Shown piece by piece: positions 6,964 to 17,361 of a DNA stretch of 64,000 nt; the first letter of the stretch is position 1; every line of letters starts with the position of its first letter. The position numbers and the translations under genes are program-made. This stretch comes from Agarivorans sp. TSD2052. GTDB taxonomy: Bacteria > Pseudomonadota > Gammaproteobacteria > Enterobacterales > Celerinatantimonadaceae. Location: assembly GCF_023238625.1 (NCBI RefSeq), contig NZ_CP096670.1, positions 218,501-282,500 of the forward strand. Direction: 5' to 3'. The notes beneath the pieces are model-generated. The model was not told the origin of the DNA and did no database searches. It worked only from the letters and a program-made list of their open reading frames with translations.

Positions 6964-8340
6964 CTACAAGAAGAACGGGCTAGGTTGGAACAAACGTTCT
7001 ACTTCAGGGATGAATTTCTTATCAACTAAGAACATCACCACATGGTCATCTTGTTCTATTACCGTATGATCGTGAGCAATGATTACTTCGTGACCTCGCA
7101 CTACTGCACCAATGGTGGTGCCCGGGGGAAGTTTTAGTTCGCCAATACTGCGGCCAACGACCTTTGAGGTGCTGCTGTCGCCGTGGGCGATTGCTTCAAT
7201 GGCTTCGGCTGCGCCACGGCGCAGAGAATAGACGTTGACAATATCGGCGCGCCGCACATGCGTGAGCAGCGCTGAAATAGTCGCTTGTTGCGGTGAGATG
7301 GCAATATCGATGGTGCCACCTTGCACTAACTCAACATAGGCGCCACGTTGAATCAACACCATGACTTTCTTAGCGCCCATGCGTTTAGCCAACATGGCCG
7401 ACATAATGTTGGCTTCGTCGTCGTTGGTTACCGCAATAAAAACATCCACTTGTTCGATGTTCTCTTCACTGAGCAGCTCTTGGTCTGATGCGTCACCACA
7501 GAACACAATCGTGTTGTTGAGCATTTCGGCCAGTTGTTCTGCGCGGCGTTGGTTATGTTCGATAAGTTTGACGCTATATTGGCTTTCTAAGCGTTTAGCT
7601 AAGGCTGCACCAATGTTACCTCCACCCACAATCATTAGCCGTCGGTAGGGCTTTTCTAACTTTTGCAGTTCGCCCATAACTTTTCTGATGTGGTCGCTGG
7701 CGGCTACAAAAAACACTTCGTCATCGGCTTCGATAACCGTGGTTCCCTGTGGCCGAATAGCGCGCCCCTGACGGAAAATAGCGGCTACACGGGTTTCAAT
7801 ATCAGGAATGTGATCGCGCAATACCGATAAGGCATTGCCTACTAAGGGGCCGCCATAGTAGGCCTTAATGGCGACAAGGCCTACTCGACCGCGAGCAAAC
7901 TGCATAACTTGCAGTGCGCCGGGGTAATCAATCAAGCGGCTAATGTAGTCGGTGACTAGCTGTTCTGGGGCAATGAGATGGTCGAGCGGTACCGCTTCGT
8001 TACAAAACAATGCCTCTTTTTCTGCTAATAATTCTTCAGAGCGGATCCGCGCCACTTTGTTGGGAGTATTAAATAGCGTGTAGGCAATTTGGCAGGCTGC
8101 CATGTTTGTTTCATCGCTATTGGTGACCGCAACTAGCATGTCGGCGTCATGGGCACCGGCTTCACGCAGCACGCTAGGGTGAGCTGCGTGGCCAAATACG
8201 ACCTGTAAATCAAACTTATCTTGTAGCTCTCTTAAGCGATCTTGGTCAGTATCCACCAAGGTGATATCTGATTTCTCGCCAACCAAGTTTTCTGCTAACG
8301 TGCCGCCTACTTGGCCCGCTCCAAGAATGATGATTTTCAT
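6964..8340 (-). CDS. trkA: Trk potassium uptake regulatory subunit TrkA
   Basis: 458 residues, the same length as E. coli TrkA. There are two RCK modules, each with an N-terminal Rossmann fold (GAGQVGG at 7-13; GGGNIG at 239-244) for NAD(H)/nucleotide binding and a C-terminal RCK_C part. TrkA is the peripheral cytoplasmic protein that gates TrkH. It lies downstream of rsmB, as in E. coli, and here is followed directly by trkH, which in E. coli sits elsewhere; this gives a complete Trk system in one operon. The 70-base gap to rsmB has no evident terminator. Confidence 0.97.
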   Translation of the reverse strand: MKIIILGAGQVGGTLAENLVGEKSDITLVDTDQDRLRELQDKFDLQVVFGHAAHPSVLREAGAHDADMLVAVTNSDETNMAACQIAYTLFNTPNKVARIRSEELLAEKEALFCNEAVPLDHLIAPEQLVTDYISRLIDYPGALQVMQFARGRVGLVAIKAYYGGPLVGNALSVLRDHIPDIETRVAAIFRQGRAIRPQGTTVIEADDEVFFVAASDHIRKVMGELQKLEKPYRRLMIVGGGNIGAALAKRLESQYSVKLIEHNQRRAEQLAEMLNNTIVFCGDASDQELLSEENIEQVDVFIAVTNDDEANIMSAMLAKRMGAKKVMVLIQRGAYVELVQGGTIDIAISPQQATISALLTHVRRADIVNVYSLRRGAAEAIEAIAHGDSSTSKVVGRSIGELKLPPGTTIGAVVRGHEVIIAHDHTVIEQDDHVVMFLVDKKFIPEVERLFQPSPFFL

Positions 8341-8410
8341 TATCCTAACAATACCTTAAGCATTCATTGCTAATTTTTAAGTGTCACCGTTACCGCACGT
8401 AATGGCAAGC

Positions 8411-9733
8411 TCAACTAACACTTTTGCGCAGACGCGCATAATAAAAGCCGTCCATGTTATTGTCACCGGGCAAAAGTTGCCATCCAGGTTGCTCTGGCGT
8501 TTCATCAGGGTTAATGGCTATTAGCTCGGCATCGTCTGTTTGTTGCAAAAAAGCCGCGATTTGCTGGCTATTTTCATCTGGTAATACCGAACACGTTGCG
8601 TATAACAGTGTTCCACCCGGTTTGAGTTGATGCCACAGGGCGCTAAGAATCTCTTTTTGCAGTTTCACAAGCTCTGCAATATCTGATTCTCGACGCAGCC
8701 ATTTAATGTCGGGGTGACGACGAATAACGCCGGTGGCTGAACATGGCGCATCTAACAATATCCGGTCAAAGGGCTGGGTATTCCATTGCTCTGGTTTGCT
8801 GGCGTCGGCGCAATGCAAGGTAGCTTTGAGACCGATTCTGTCTAAGTTTTCAGTTACTCTATTTAACCGCGTTTGCTCAGTATCTACCGCCACTAGCTCA
8901 GACAGTTGTGGTTGCAGCTCAAGAATATGGCAGGTTTTTCCGCCAGGTGCGGCGCAGGCATCCAATACCCGTTCACCGGCTTGAGCGTCTAACAAACTTG
9001 CAGCCATTTGCGCGGCGCCGTCTTGCACTGAGGCTGCCCCTTCTGCAAAGTTAGGCAGTTTATGTACAGCTTGAGCCTTTTCTAAACATAGCGCTTGTAG
9101 AGCGATGTTAGAAGCTTGGCTGGCTATTTCTAGCTCACTGAGTTGCGCTTGGTAGCTATCGCGCTGACCTTGCAAGGCATTGACCCTTATCCACATTGGC
9201 GCATGTTGGTTGTTAGCATCTAAAATGTCGCGCCAATGCTGCGGATAAGCGGCTTTGATGCGTTTAGTTATCCAGCTTGGGTGACAATATTGCAAACCGT
9301 CATTGGCGGTGAGTTGTGGCTCTAGTTGCTCGCGCTGGCGCTCAGCGTTTCTCAGTACCCCATTGACCAGCTTTTTTAAGCTATGCAGCTTTAATTGGCT
9401 GGTGGCTGACACGGTTTCTGATACTGCCGCATGAGCAGGTACTCGCATATAGAACAGTTGGTATAGCCCCACCATTAGTAGGAAATGGCCGTTGCGGATT
9501 TTGCCTTTCAGTGGCTTATCCATTAGCTGTTGCAGTACCGCTTCAAAACGCGGTAACCAACGCAGCACACCGAAACACAGTTCTTTTACCAGGGCATGGT
9601 CGCGCGGTACTACTTGGGGTAATACCCTAGGTAACATTTGGCTGAGAGATTGGCCCTGATCGACCACTTGATACAATATATTTGCGGCGGCGGCTCGGGC
9701 GTTAATTTGTTTAGTTTTTGGCTGTTCAGCCAT
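8411..9733 (-). CDS. rsmB: 16S rRNA (cytosine967-C5)-methyltransferase RsmB
   Basis: 440 residues when started at ATG 9733 ([16 protein letters not shown]); E. coli RsmB has 429. An N-terminal NusB-like RNA-binding domain ([17 protein letters not shown]) is followed by the SAM-dependent methyltransferase domain with [25 protein letters not shown] and the catalytic YATCS cysteine. RsmB uses SAM to methylate C967 of 16S rRNA. The start overlaps the fmt stop by eight bases (ATGGCTGA), so translation is probably coupled. An upstream TTG at 9790 would add 19 unlike residues and is rejected. Confidence 0.96.
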   Translation of the reverse strand: MAEQPKTKQINARAAAANILYQVVDQGQSLSQMLPRVLPQVVPRDHALVKELCFGVLRWLPRFEAVLQQLMDKPLKGKIRNGHFLLMVGLYQLFYMRVPAHAAVSETVSATSQLKLHSLKKLVNGVLRNAERQREQLEPQLTANDGLQYCHPSWITKRIKAAYPQHWRDILDANNQHAPMWIRVNALQGQRDSYQAQLSELEIASQASNIALQALCLEKAQAVHKLPNFAEGAASVQDGAAQMAASLLDAQAGERVLDACAAPGGKTCHILELQPQLSELVAVDTEQTRLNRVTENLDRIGLKATLHCADASKPEQWNTQPFDRILLDAPCSATGVIRRHPDIKWLRRESDIAELVKLQKEILSALWHQLKPGGTLLYATCSVLPDENSQQIAAFLQQTDDAELIAINPDETPEQPGWQLLPGDNNMDGFYYARLRKSVS

Positions 9734-10682
9734 GGTTACTCTCCAACACACTATTGACGGTAAACCAGTCTTTACGTGCGTTAAGTACATCGGCGGCTGG
9801 TAGGGCTTTTTTACCCGGAATTTGAATCTGTTCTAAACGCAGCGCATTTTTACCTGTCGCCACAACAATACCGGCTTTATCGGCGCTAATAATCGTTCCG
9901 GCAGGGCTGTCGGTAGCGGTGCTGACAACGCTGGCCTGCCATACTTTGATATTCTGGTCGGCCACTTGAAAATAACTAACAGGCCATGGATTAAAGGCGC
10001 GAATACAGCGTTCGATGAAGGCTGCGTCTTGTTGCCAGTCGATACAGGCTTCTGCTTTGCTGAGCTTTTTAGCATAGTTTGCTTGCGTATCATCTTGCGG
10101 CGTTGCCGTGAGCTTGCCTTGGGCGATGCCGTCTAGCGCTTTAATAAGCGCGTGCGGGCCAACCTCTGCAAGCCGGTTATACAGTGAAGCGCTGGTTTCA
10201 TCACTGGCAATTTCAAGTTCATCTAACTGCAGCATGTCACCGGTATCTAGGCCTATATCCATTTGCATAATGGTGACGCCTGAATGGCTATCTCCGGCCC
10301 AAATTGCCCGTTGAATAGGCGCCGCTCCACGCCAGCGTGGTAGCAGTGAACCATGCACATTAATACAACCCAAACGTGGCGTATCAAGAATTACCTGAGG
10401 TAACAGCAAGCCGTAAGCGACCACCACCATTAAATCGGCGTTTAACTCGGCGAGCTGCTGTTGGGCGTCTTCACTCTTAAAGTTCTCGGGCTGAAAAACG
10501 CTTATACCGTGCTGTTCTGCGAGTTGTTTAACTGGGCTAGCCTGCAGTTTTTTGCCTCGGCCTGCGGGTCGATCTGGCTGCGTATAGGCGGCAATTACCT
10601 GATGTTTACTATCGAGTAAGGCTGAAAGGTGGCGCGCCGCAAAATCGGGCGTACCTGCAAAAATGATCCGCAATGGTGTCAC
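9726..10682 (-). CDS. fmt: Methionyl-tRNA formyltransferase
   Basis: 318 residues when started at GTG 10682 ([14 protein letters not shown] aligns with E. coli [16 protein letters not shown]. coli has 315). GGAGA precedes this GTG at five bases, which decides the start over longer TTG-initiated frames that would run into def. Motifs: N10-formyltetrahydrofolate/formyltransferase [13 protein letters not shown] and [10 protein letters not shown], and a C-terminal OB-like domain ([12 protein letters not shown]). It formylates initiator Met-tRNA; the deformylase gene def lies 25 bases upstream, the usual pairing. Confidence 0.97.
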   Translation of the reverse strand: MTPLRIIFAGTPDFAARHLSALLDSKHQVIAAYTQPDRPAGRGKKLQASPVKQLAEQHGISVFQPENFKSEDAQQQLAELNADLMVVVAYGLLLPQVILDTPRLGCINVHGSLLPRWRGAAPIQRAIWAGDSHSGVTIMQMDIGLDTGDMLQLDELEIASDETSASLYNRLAEVGPHALIKALDGIAQGKLTATPQDDTQANYAKKLSKAEACIDWQQDAAFIERCIRAFNPWPVSYFQVADQNIKVWQASVVSTATDSPAGTIISADKAGIVVATGKNALRLEQIQIPGKKALPAADVLNARKDWFTVNSVLESNHG

Positions 10683-10707
10683 GCTTCTCTCCACAATGCT
10701 TAGCTGA

Positions 10708-11208
10708 TTACTTGCGACGAGCAAGCTTTTCTAATTTTACTTTCACTCGTTGGCGCTTTAGTGGCGACAAGTAGTCAATGAACAGCTTACCTTTGAGGTG
10801 ATCGAGTTCATGCTGAATACAAATGGCTAATAAGCCCTCTGCTTCAAAAGTGTGTTCGTTCCCTTCAGCATCGAGTGACTTAACTTTAATCTTTTCGGCT
10901 CTTGGTACTTGCGCTCGATATTCAGGTACCGACAAGCAGCCCTCTTCATTGAGTGCTTCACCATCCGCTTCAATAATCTCAGGATTGATCAAAGCGAGTC
11001 TTTGGTCTCGCTGTTCTGATACATCAATCACTACAATTTGCTTGTGAATGTTGACCTGGGTCGCAGCTAGACCAACTCCTTCCTCTAGATACATGGTTTC
11101 AAACATGTTTTCGATTATAGTTGTAATATTATCGTCAATATTTTTAACAGGTTGCGCTATAGTCCGTAATCGTTCGTCAGGAAAACGCAGTACTTCAAGT
11201 AAAGCCAT
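10708..11208 (-). CDS. def: Peptide deformylase
   Basis: 166 residues with all three peptide-deformylase motifs: GVGLAATQ (motif 1), EEGCLSVP (motif 2, metal-binding Cys) and QHELDHLKG (motif 3, metal-binding histidines and catalytic Glu). It removes the formyl group from nascent proteins. It is the first gene of the def-fmt-rsmB-trkA-trkH run; AAAGAAG lies before the ATG. A 100-base divergent promoter region separates it from the LysM-dprA operon, the same arrangement as in E. coli. Confidence 0.97.
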   Translation of the reverse strand: MALLEVLRFPDERLRTIAQPVKNIDDNITTIIENMFETMYLEEGVGLAATQVNIHKQIVVIDVSEQRDQRLALINPEIIEADGEALNEEGCLSVPEYRAQVPRAEKIKVKSLDAEGNEHTFEAEGLLAICIQHELDHLKGKLFIDYLSPLKRQRVKVKLEKLARRK

Positions 11209-11308
11209 AACTTCTTTCTTTAATCAGGTTTTGGTAGATTGTGGTAATTCTAGTCATTTATGTGACTAAAAAACAGCTTTGGATATAGGGATGTCGCTGG
11301 GAGACACT

Positions 11309-12385
11309 ATGAAAGGGAAGAAATTGGTTTGGCTTTGGGCCTGTTTGATGTTGTTTGTGGGGGGCGCTCTTGCTGACACATTGAAATTAAAGGAGAATTT
11401 TCCCGAAGTTTATGTGGTTAAAAAAGGTGATACCTTATGGGATATATCAGCTTTATATTTACATTCACCTTGGTTGTGGCCGCGTTTATGGCAGTTTAAC
11501 CCTCAGGTTGAAAACCCTCACTTGATTTACCCTGGCGATCGTTTGTCGCTAATTTATGAAAACGGTGAGCCTCGCTTAGTTCGCAAGCGTATTGTTAAAG
11601 TTTCTCCTAAAGTACATGTTGAGGAAAAAGCTAGCCCAATTCCAACTGTGCCATTAGCCGCAATTAGTGCATTTTTAAGTCACGATCATATTGTTGACGA
11701 AGATGCCCTTAAAAATGCGCCTTATGTATTGGGTGATAATGATGCGCAATCTCGAATCGCGATTGGTCGAGCGATGTATGTTAGAGGGCAGTCTAAACCC
11801 GGTAAGTATTACGGTGTTTATCGTGTTGCCGATAAGTATAGAGATCCTGAGACGAAGGAAGAATTAGGCCAAACCTTAACCTTTATTGCCGTGGCGGTAT
11901 CTGAACGCCTGCATGAGAATAATATTACTCAGTTCAAAGTCACTCAGGTATTAAACGAGATTAACCAGGGCGATATTTTGTTGGAACTGCCCGACCAAGA
12001 CCGTCTTCCTGCTTATTTTGTACCTAATAACAAGCAGCTAGACAGCAGTGGCTACATTGTATCGGCCGCTACTGATACCTCGGTAATGAGCCGTTACGAC
12101 GTGGTTATTATCAACAAAGGTACCCGTGATCAAGTGGCTCCAGGTGATATGTTTGCCATTGCTCAGCCTGGAACGGTGATGATTGATAAGGTTAAGCGTA
12201 AATCTTACGAGGAAATGGCCAATCACTTTGACCGTGCGTTTAATAACGAAGAGCAATTAGTGACTTTGCCCAATGAAAAAGTGGGTGAGTTGATGGTGTT
12301 TAAAGCTTATGAAAAATTAAGCTACGCCATTATCACCGATAGCAAAGTTATTTTGCGTGAAAACTATCTGGTGGAGAACCTATAG
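11309..12385 (+). CDS. LysM domain-containing periplasmic protein
   Basis: 358 residues with a signal peptide (LMLFVGGALA) and an N-terminal LysM peptidoglycan-binding module near residues 35-80 (VYVVKKGDTLWDISALYL, then NPHLIYPGDRLSL). The remaining 270 residues form a beta-rich domain found in the LysM proteins that sit between def and dprA in vibrios and relatives; function unknown. I chose ATG 11309, preceded by GGGAG at six bases, over TTG 11279 and ATG 11291, which lack spacing. The stop TAG is immediately followed by the dprA start, so the two are translationally coupled. Confidence 0.88.
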   Translation: MKGKKLVWLWACLMLFVGGALADTLKLKENFPEVYVVKKGDTLWDISALYLHSPWLWPRLWQFNPQVENPHLIYPGDRLSLIYENGEPRLVRKRIVKVSPKVHVEEKASPIPTVPLAAISAFLSHDHIVDEDALKNAPYVLGDNDAQSRIAIGRAMYVRGQSKPGKYYGVYRVADKYRDPETKEELGQTLTFIAVAVSERLHENNITQFKVTQVLNEINQGDILLELPDQDRLPAYFVPNNKQLDSSGYIVSAATDTSVMSRYDVVIINKGTRDQVAPGDMFAIAQPGTVMIDKVKRKSYEEMANHFDRAFNNEEQLVTLPNEKVGELMVFKAYEKLSYAIITDSKVILRENYLVENL

Positions 12386-13489
12386 TTGCTACCGAGTTTA
12401 TCGGTAGTTCAATATCTTCAGCTTGCAGGTGTGCCACGGTTTTCTGTGTCACGCCTGCAGGTGGCTTTAAGCCATTGCTCTATTGAGCAATTATTGGCTG
12501 CCGATGATGCACAGTTACAAGCTTGGCAGTTTAGCCCTCAACAAATTTCTGCACTACGCCAACCTAACCAAGCGCGGATTAACGCGGCTTTAACTTGGTT
12601 AGAGCAAGAGCATTGCTATGTCATCGGTTGTTTTGACCCCTTGTACCCCGAATGCTTGCGAAACATTCAACGCCCGCCAATGTTGTTATTTGTGCGCGGC
12701 AATCCTCAGTTATTAATTAAACCTCAGTTAGCGATAGTGGGCAGTAGACATGCCAGTGTATCGGGGCTTAATCATGCTCAAGGTTTTGCCCTAAAGCTGG
12801 CTCAGCAAGGGCTAACGATAACCAGTGGCTTAGCCTTGGGTATTGACGCGGCGGCGCATAAAGGGGCCTTGGCGGCCCGCGCCGATGCCACCATTGCGGT
12901 GGTCGCGACTGGGCTAGACAGAGTTTACCCCAAACGCCATCAGCAACTGGCGCATGACATTGTGCAACAAGGCGCTATTGTCAGTGAGTTTTGGCCCGGC
13001 ACCGCCGCCAAAGCCAACCATTTCCCTCGGCGTAATCGAATTATAAGTGGTTTGAGCCAAGCGGTATTGGTGGTGCAAGCGGGATTACCCAGTGGTTCAT
13101 TACTTACCGCCAATTACGCTGCCGAACAAAGCCGAGACGTATTTGCTGTGCCAGGGTCAATTGATGACCCCTTACATGCAGGCTGTCATCATTTGATCCA
13201 ACAAGGCGCTAAACTGGTGACTACGCCGGTCGATATAGTAGAAGAGTTAAGGGGTTTTAATGTTCAAGCTAGCTTGCCTTTATCGGAGGCGGAACAAATT
13301 ATGCGAGAACAAGATTTGCCTTATCGTCAATTGTTGGATAACGTAGCCTATGAGACAACGTCAATTGATGATTTGGTCTTAAGCACTCAACAACCTGTTG
13401 ATGCTGTACTGGCTCAGTTAACTGAGCTTGAGATATTGGGTGTTGTGGCCGTTGTGCCAGGTGGTTACGTCAAGCTGAGGAGGAACTAA
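12386..13489 (+). CDS. dprA: DNA-processing protein DprA (Smf)
   Basis: 367 residues. The central Rossmann-like DprA core is intact: [53 protein letters not shown] and [14 protein letters not shown], and a C-terminal winged-helix DML1-like tail ([15 protein letters not shown]). DprA loads RecA on incoming single-stranded DNA during transformation; in non-competent species its role is less clear. The start is TTG 12386, directly after the LysM gene stop, with GGAG nine bases upstream. Smg follows two bases after its stop. Confidence 0.95.
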   Translation: MLPSLSVVQYLQLAGVPRFSVSRLQVALSHCSIEQLLAADDAQLQAWQFSPQQISALRQPNQARINAALTWLEQEHCYVIGCFDPLYPECLRNIQRPPMLLFVRGNPQLLIKPQLAIVGSRHASVSGLNHAQGFALKLAQQGLTITSGLALGIDAAAHKGALAARADATIAVVATGLDRVYPKRHQQLAHDIVQQGAIVSEFWPGTAAKANHFPRRNRIISGLSQAVLVVQAGLPSGSLLTANYAAEQSRDVFAVPGSIDDPLHAGCHHLIQQGAKLVTTPVDIVEELRGFNVQASLPLSEAEQIMREQDLPYRQLLDNVAYETTSIDDLVLSTQQPVDAVLAQLTELEILGVVAVVPGGYVKLRRN

Positions 13490-13491
13490 CT

Positions 13492-13965
13492 ATGTTTGAT
13501 ATCCTCATGTATCTATTTGAAACCTACATTCATAGTGATGTAGAGCTATTGATGGATCACGATGAGCTAACAGAAGAGCTTAGCCGTGCTGGATTTCATA
13601 AAGAAGAAATTTATAAGGCTTTAGATTGGTTAGAGCAACTTGCTGCGCTACAAGATAGTGATAAGCAACCCTACTTAAACCCTTCTGAAATTCCGTCTTT
13701 GCGCATTTACACGGCGCCAGAAATTGCCAAACTGGACGTATCTTGTCGTGGCTTTCTATTGTTTTTAGAGCAAATGAAAGTGTTAAATGCAGAAACTCGC
13801 GAAATGGTAATTGATCGAATAATGGAGCTAGATGGGCCAGAACTCGAGTTGGAAGATTTAAAATGGATCATTTTAATGGTGCTATTTAATGTTCCCGGTA
13901 GTGAGTCGGCTTATCAGCAAATGGAAGAGCTGTTATTTGATTTAGGTGACGGGCCCTTACACTAA
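13492..13965 (+). CDS. smg: Smg family protein (DUF494)
   Basis: 157 residues, the length of E. coli Smg. The acidic, helical sequence with [13 protein letters not shown] at the start and [21 protein letters not shown] near the end is characteristic of DUF494/Smg. Function is not known. A strong ribosome site (GAGGAGGA) overlaps the end of dprA. Its position after dprA is conserved across gammaproteobacteria. A hairpin 25 bases downstream may weaken read-through to yrdD. Confidence 0.93.
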   Translation: MFDILMYLFETYIHSDVELLMDHDELTEELSRAGFHKEEIYKALDWLEQLAALQDSDKQPYLNPSEIPSLRIYTAPEIAKLDVSCRGFLLFLEQMKVLNAETREMVIDRIMELDGPELELEDLKWIILMVLFNVPGSESAYQQMEELLFDLGDGPLH

Positions 13966-13990
13966 AAAGGTCTAGAGCTTTATTTGTGGT

Positions 13991-14012
13991 TACACCGCCT
14001 AATGGCGGTGTA
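13991..14012 (+). terminator. Hairpin after smg, possible weak terminator
   Basis: A perfect 9-bp stem (TACACCGCC / GGCGGTGTA) with loop TAAT, 25 bases after the smg stop. It is not followed by a T-run, so it may be a pause or RNA-stability element rather than an intrinsic terminator. Confidence 0.4.
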
Positions 14013-14157
14013 GCTAAAGCGTAGTGTTTGTAAAATAGACTGCCATTCGATTTTCCCCCACATCTTTAGTTTTTTTAATTGCCATCTACTGGTATCTAAT
14101 CAATGCGTGTTAAGCGTCGATTTTGTTATGCTTAGCTCAGTTGAATGAGGTGTTACC

Positions 14158-14736
14158 ATGTCAAAGATAGATCCTAAGCTATTTTCTGCTCACGAACATG
14201 CTTTAGAAAAAGAATATGACGTTTGCCCTAAATGTGGTGGCGAGTTGCAGCACCGGAACAGTAAGTCAGGCCCTTTTTTAGGGTGTAGCCAGTATCCAAG
14301 CTGCGATTATAGTCGTGCCCTGCATCAGCAGGATCACTCGCTAGATAAAGTATTGCCAGGCACCACATGCCCTGAATGCGGTAAGGAGCTTATGCTGCGC
14401 CAAGGTCGCTATGGGATGTTTATTGGTTGTAGTGGCTTTCCGAGTTGCCAACACATTGAGTCAGCCCAACCACAGGCTGAAAGCGCACCTGAGATAAGTT
14501 GTCCGTCGTGTAATAAAGGCTTGCTGGCTTCGCGTCAGTCACGTTTTGGTAAAACCTTTTACGCTTGTAATGCTTATCCTAAATGTTCCTATGCGGTGAA
14601 TGACCAACCGGTCGCTAAACCTTGCCCCGATTGCGGTTGGAAATTACTGGTACTGAAGAAAACGGCAGCCGGTAAGCGAGAAGTGTGTCCGCAAAAAAGT
14701 TGTCGTTATAAGAGTGCACCGCTGGTAGAGAGCTAA
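14158..14736 (+). CDS. yrdD: Topoisomerase I-type zinc-ribbon protein (YrdD-like)
   Basis: 192 residues made of four zinc ribbons of the topoisomerase-I C-terminal type: CPKCGG...GCSQYPSC, CPECGK...GCSGFPSC, CPSCNK...ACNAYPKC and a divergent CPDCGW...VCPQKSC. There is no topoisomerase catalytic domain, and a stand-alone protein of this kind (YrdD in E. coli, after smg) is normal, so it is not a gene fragment. Likely binds single-stranded DNA or RNA; role unknown. In E. coli tsaC and aroE follow; here the run ends with a bidirectional terminator and ntrC comes next on the other strand. Confidence 0.9.
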   Translation: MSKIDPKLFSAHEHALEKEYDVCPKCGGELQHRNSKSGPFLGCSQYPSCDYSRALHQQDHSLDKVLPGTTCPECGKELMLRQGRYGMFIGCSGFPSCQHIESAQPQAESAPEISCPSCNKGLLASRQSRFGKTFYACNAYPKCSYAVNDQPVAKPCPDCGWKLLVLKKTAAGKREVCPQKSCRYKSAPLVES

Positions 14737-14760
14737 GCGAGCGACTTTCAGCAAGCAAAT

Positions 14761-14790
14761 AAAAAAGGAGAATGAATATTCTCCTTTTTT
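14761..14790. terminator. Bidirectional terminator between yrdD and ntrC
   Basis: A perfect 13-bp stem (starting AAAAAAGGAGAAT) with loop GAAT; the arms give T-runs on both strands. It serves yrdD on the plus strand and ntrC on the minus strand. Confidence 0.92.
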
Positions 14791-14807
14791 GTTACCGAGC
14801 CGCCGAG

Positions 14808-16217
14808 TTAAGCCTCTACGTCTAACTCTTTTAGCTTACGTGTCAGCGTGTTGCGACCCCATCCTAGTAAACGTGCAGCTTCTTGTTTATGACCGTGAGT
14901 GTGTTCCAATGCGGTTGTAAGCATGATTCGTTCAAAGTCGGGCATAGCTTCACCTAGAATATCAATTTGACCCGATACCAGTTGCTGTGACACCCAGCTT
15001 TTTAATAGCGAGCGCCAGTTCCCTTCAGCGCTGTCTTCTTGCTCGGTGGTGACGGGCTTGCTAAGTTCTGGCGGCAAGTCATTCGGCAGTACTTCCTGAC
15101 CACTTGCCATCACCGTTAGCCAACGACAAACGTTTTCTAACTGCCGAACATTACCAGGCCAAGCTAATTGCATCATGAAACGCTGGGTATCTTTGTGCAG
15201 TAACTTACTTTCTACATTTAGTTCTTTGGCCGCTTGGCTTAAAAAGTGATTGGCTAGCGCTGGAATATCTTCTCGGCGTTCACACAGTGACGGAAGATGA
15301 ATGCGAATTACATTTAGGCGGTGAAATAAGTCTTCACGAAAATCACCTTCGGCGACCTTTTTCTCAAGATTCTGGTGAGTCGCGGCAATGATTCTTACAT
15401 CAACTTGTACTGGTGAATGCCCCCCTACTCGATAAAATTGCCCGTCAGCTAAGACCCGTAATAAGCGGGTTTGAATGTCTAAAGGCATATCGCCGATTTC
15501 GTCTAAGAATAAGGTGCCGCCGTTGGCTTGCTCGAAACGACCATGACGGATGTTATTCGCCCCAGTAAACGCCCCTTTTTCATGACCGAATAGTTCTGAT
15601 TCGATCAGATCTTTGGGAATGGCCGCCATATTGAGCGCAATAAAACTGCCACTAGCGCGTGGGCTATGTTTGTGCAGTGCATGTGCCACTAATTCTTTAC
15701 CGGTACCCGATTGACCATTAATTAGCACCGAAATACTCGAGCGAGACAAGCGACCAATGGCGCGGAAAACTTCCTGCATCGCAGGCGCTTCGCCAATAAT
15801 TTCGGGGGCCGGTGAGCTAGGCTTATTATTACCCTTATTGCCTTTTTGTTCGCGAGACACAGCCACGGCGCGTTCGGTTAAGGCGACCGCTTCGTCAATG
15901 TCGAAGGGTTTGGGTAGGTATTCAAAAGCGCCGCGTTGGTAGGCGTTTACCGCTGAGTCTAGATCTGAATGGGCGGTCATAATAATTACCGGCATATCAG
16001 GGTGATGGGCTTGAATTTTTTCAAGTAGAGTTAAGCCATCCATGCCAGGCATACGAATGTCTGATATCACCACATCTGGCTGCTCATAATCCAATTGCTG
16101 TAGCATCATTTCACCATCGGCAAAACTTAGGCAATCATAATTTGCTGTTTTTAAGGCTTTTTCTAGCACCCACCGAATAGAACTATCGTCATCGACGACC
16201 CATACTGTTGCTGCCAT
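14808..16217 (-). CDS. glnG: Nitrogen regulation response regulator NtrC (NRI)
   Basis: 469 residues, identical in length to E. coli NtrC. Receiver domain with phospho-acceptor Asp53 (ISDIRMPG), sigma-54 AAA+ domain with Walker A GQSGTGKE (168-175), the sigma-54-contacting GAFTGA (215-220) and R-finger region, and a C-terminal Fis-type helix-turn-helix (EAARLLGWGRNTLTRKL). When phosphorylated by NtrB it activates sigma-54 promoters such as that of glnA. The Walker A has Gln where most family members have Glu (GESGTGKE), a mild oddity. It follows ntrB by 12 bases. Confidence 0.97.
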   Translation of the reverse strand: MAATVWVVDDDSSIRWVLEKALKTANYDCLSFADGEMMLQQLDYEQPDVVISDIRMPGMDGLTLLEKIQAHHPDMPVIIMTAHSDLDSAVNAYQRGAFEYLPKPFDIDEAVALTERAVAVSREQKGNKGNNKPSSPAPEIIGEAPAMQEVFRAIGRLSRSSISVLINGQSGTGKELVAHALHKHSPRASGSFIALNMAAIPKDLIESELFGHEKGAFTGANNIRHGRFEQANGGTLFLDEIGDMPLDIQTRLLRVLADGQFYRVGGHSPVQVDVRIIAATHQNLEKKVAEGDFREDLFHRLNVIRIHLPSLCERREDIPALANHFLSQAAKELNVESKLLHKDTQRFMMQLAWPGNVRQLENVCRWLTVMASGQEVLPNDLPPELSKPVTTEQEDSAEGNWRSLLKSWVSQQLVSGQIDILGEAMPDFERIMLTTALEHTHGHKQEAARLLGWGRNTLTRKLKELDVEA

Positions 16218-16229
16218 GTTAATACATCC

Positions 16230-17285
16230 TTAACGTCTTAATGGAAGATGAATGGTGAACTCGGTATGACCCGGCCAACTGGCGCATTCTATCTTGCCTT
16301 TATGCTGATTTATTAAATTTTGAGCGATCGATAAACCTAGACCGGTACCCCCTTCGCGGCCAGTAACCATGGGGTAAAATAGCGTGTCTAATAGCTCAGT
16401 GGGAATTCCTGGTCCGTTATCTATTATTTTTATTTCTGCTGCTAACCTGAAACGTTGGCCTGCGATAGTCGCTTGATGGGCGGTACGGGTAATGATGTCT
16501 ATTCTTCCCCCTTTACTGGCCAAGGCTTGTGTCGCATTTTGTACAATATTAAGGAAAGCTTGTAATAGTTGCTCGTGGTCCATTTCAAAATCGGGAATGC
16601 TGGGGTCGTAGTCCCGTTCAACCACGATACCTTTGGGTAAATCTAAGTTTACTAATTGGCGAACCTTCTCTAGCACCGAATGTACGTTATGCATTTCATG
16701 TAAGCCTGGCCGTTGTGGACCCAATAAACGATCTACTAGCTTTCTTAGACGGTCGGCTTGTTCAATAATGATACCGGTGAACTCTTTCAGCTCTGGGTTA
16801 ACCAATTCTTTTTCTAATAGCTGCGCCGCGCCGCGTAAGCCCCCTAAGGGATTCTTTATCTCGTGGGCTAAGCCACGAACTAATTCTTTGGCGGCCTGCT
16901 GCTGGGCATGCTGGTAAAGTTCTTGGGATATTTTCTTCTGTTGACCGATGGCGCGCATTTCTAACATTAATAAGTAGCTGCGCTCATGTTGAATTCGAGT
17001 AGCGGATAGCTCTACAAGTACGTGATGACTATCGAATACTAAGGTGACTTCATTGTCGGTAAAGCTTTGACCCGAGCTGCATACGCTGTCTAATTTACTT
17101 AAGTCTAAAGAGCTATGTTTCACTTGAAATGCTAATGGTTCATCAATTAAACGTTTAGCGCTTTGCCCCAACAGTTGCTCTGCTGTTGCATTGACGTATT
17201 GAATCTTGAGGCCAGCATCAAGTAATACAATGGCGGTTACTTGGTTTTCTAGCACTAAACGCTCGAGCCCTGAAATCTCTAACAC
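16230..17285 (-). CDS. glnL: Nitrogen regulation sensor kinase NtrB (NRII)
   Basis: 351 residues with an N-terminal PAS domain (TAIVLLDAGLKIQYVNATAE), a HisKA region with phospho-His near residue 141 (RGLAHEIKNPLGG), and an ATPase domain with N box (FLNIVQNATQAL), DNGPGIP and GGTGLGLSIA. NtrB phosphorylates NtrC under nitrogen limitation and, with PII, dephosphorylates it. I chose GTG 17285 because AGGAG lies six bases upstream; a GTG at 17288 and a TTG at 17312 are alternatives. E. coli NtrB has 349 residues, in line with this start. No membrane segment is seen, as expected for this cytosolic kinase. Confidence 0.95.
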   Translation of the reverse strand: MLEISGLERLVLENQVTAIVLLDAGLKIQYVNATAEQLLGQSAKRLIDEPLAFQVKHSSLDLSKLDSVCSSGQSFTDNEVTLVFDSHHVLVELSATRIQHERSYLLMLEMRAIGQQKKISQELYQHAQQQAAKELVRGLAHEIKNPLGGLRGAAQLLEKELVNPELKEFTGIIIEQADRLRKLVDRLLGPQRPGLHEMHNVHSVLEKVRQLVNLDLPKGIVVERDYDPSIPDFEMDHEQLLQAFLNIVQNATQALASKGGRIDIITRTAHQATIAGQRFRLAAEIKIIDNGPGIPTELLDTLFYPMVTGREGGTGLGLSIAQNLINQHKGKIECASWPGHTEFTIHLPLRR

Positions 17286-17361
17286 CACTCTCTCCTGAAA
17301 AGGTTGCACCAATACGGTGCCTCTGCACTGAGTTTACCCTTATGCAGCAGAGAGAAACAAC

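Noticed and set aside
14158-14736. yrdD as a broken topoisomerase I gene
   Set aside because: Stand-alone four-ribbon proteins at this place after smg are the normal form in gammaproteobacteria.
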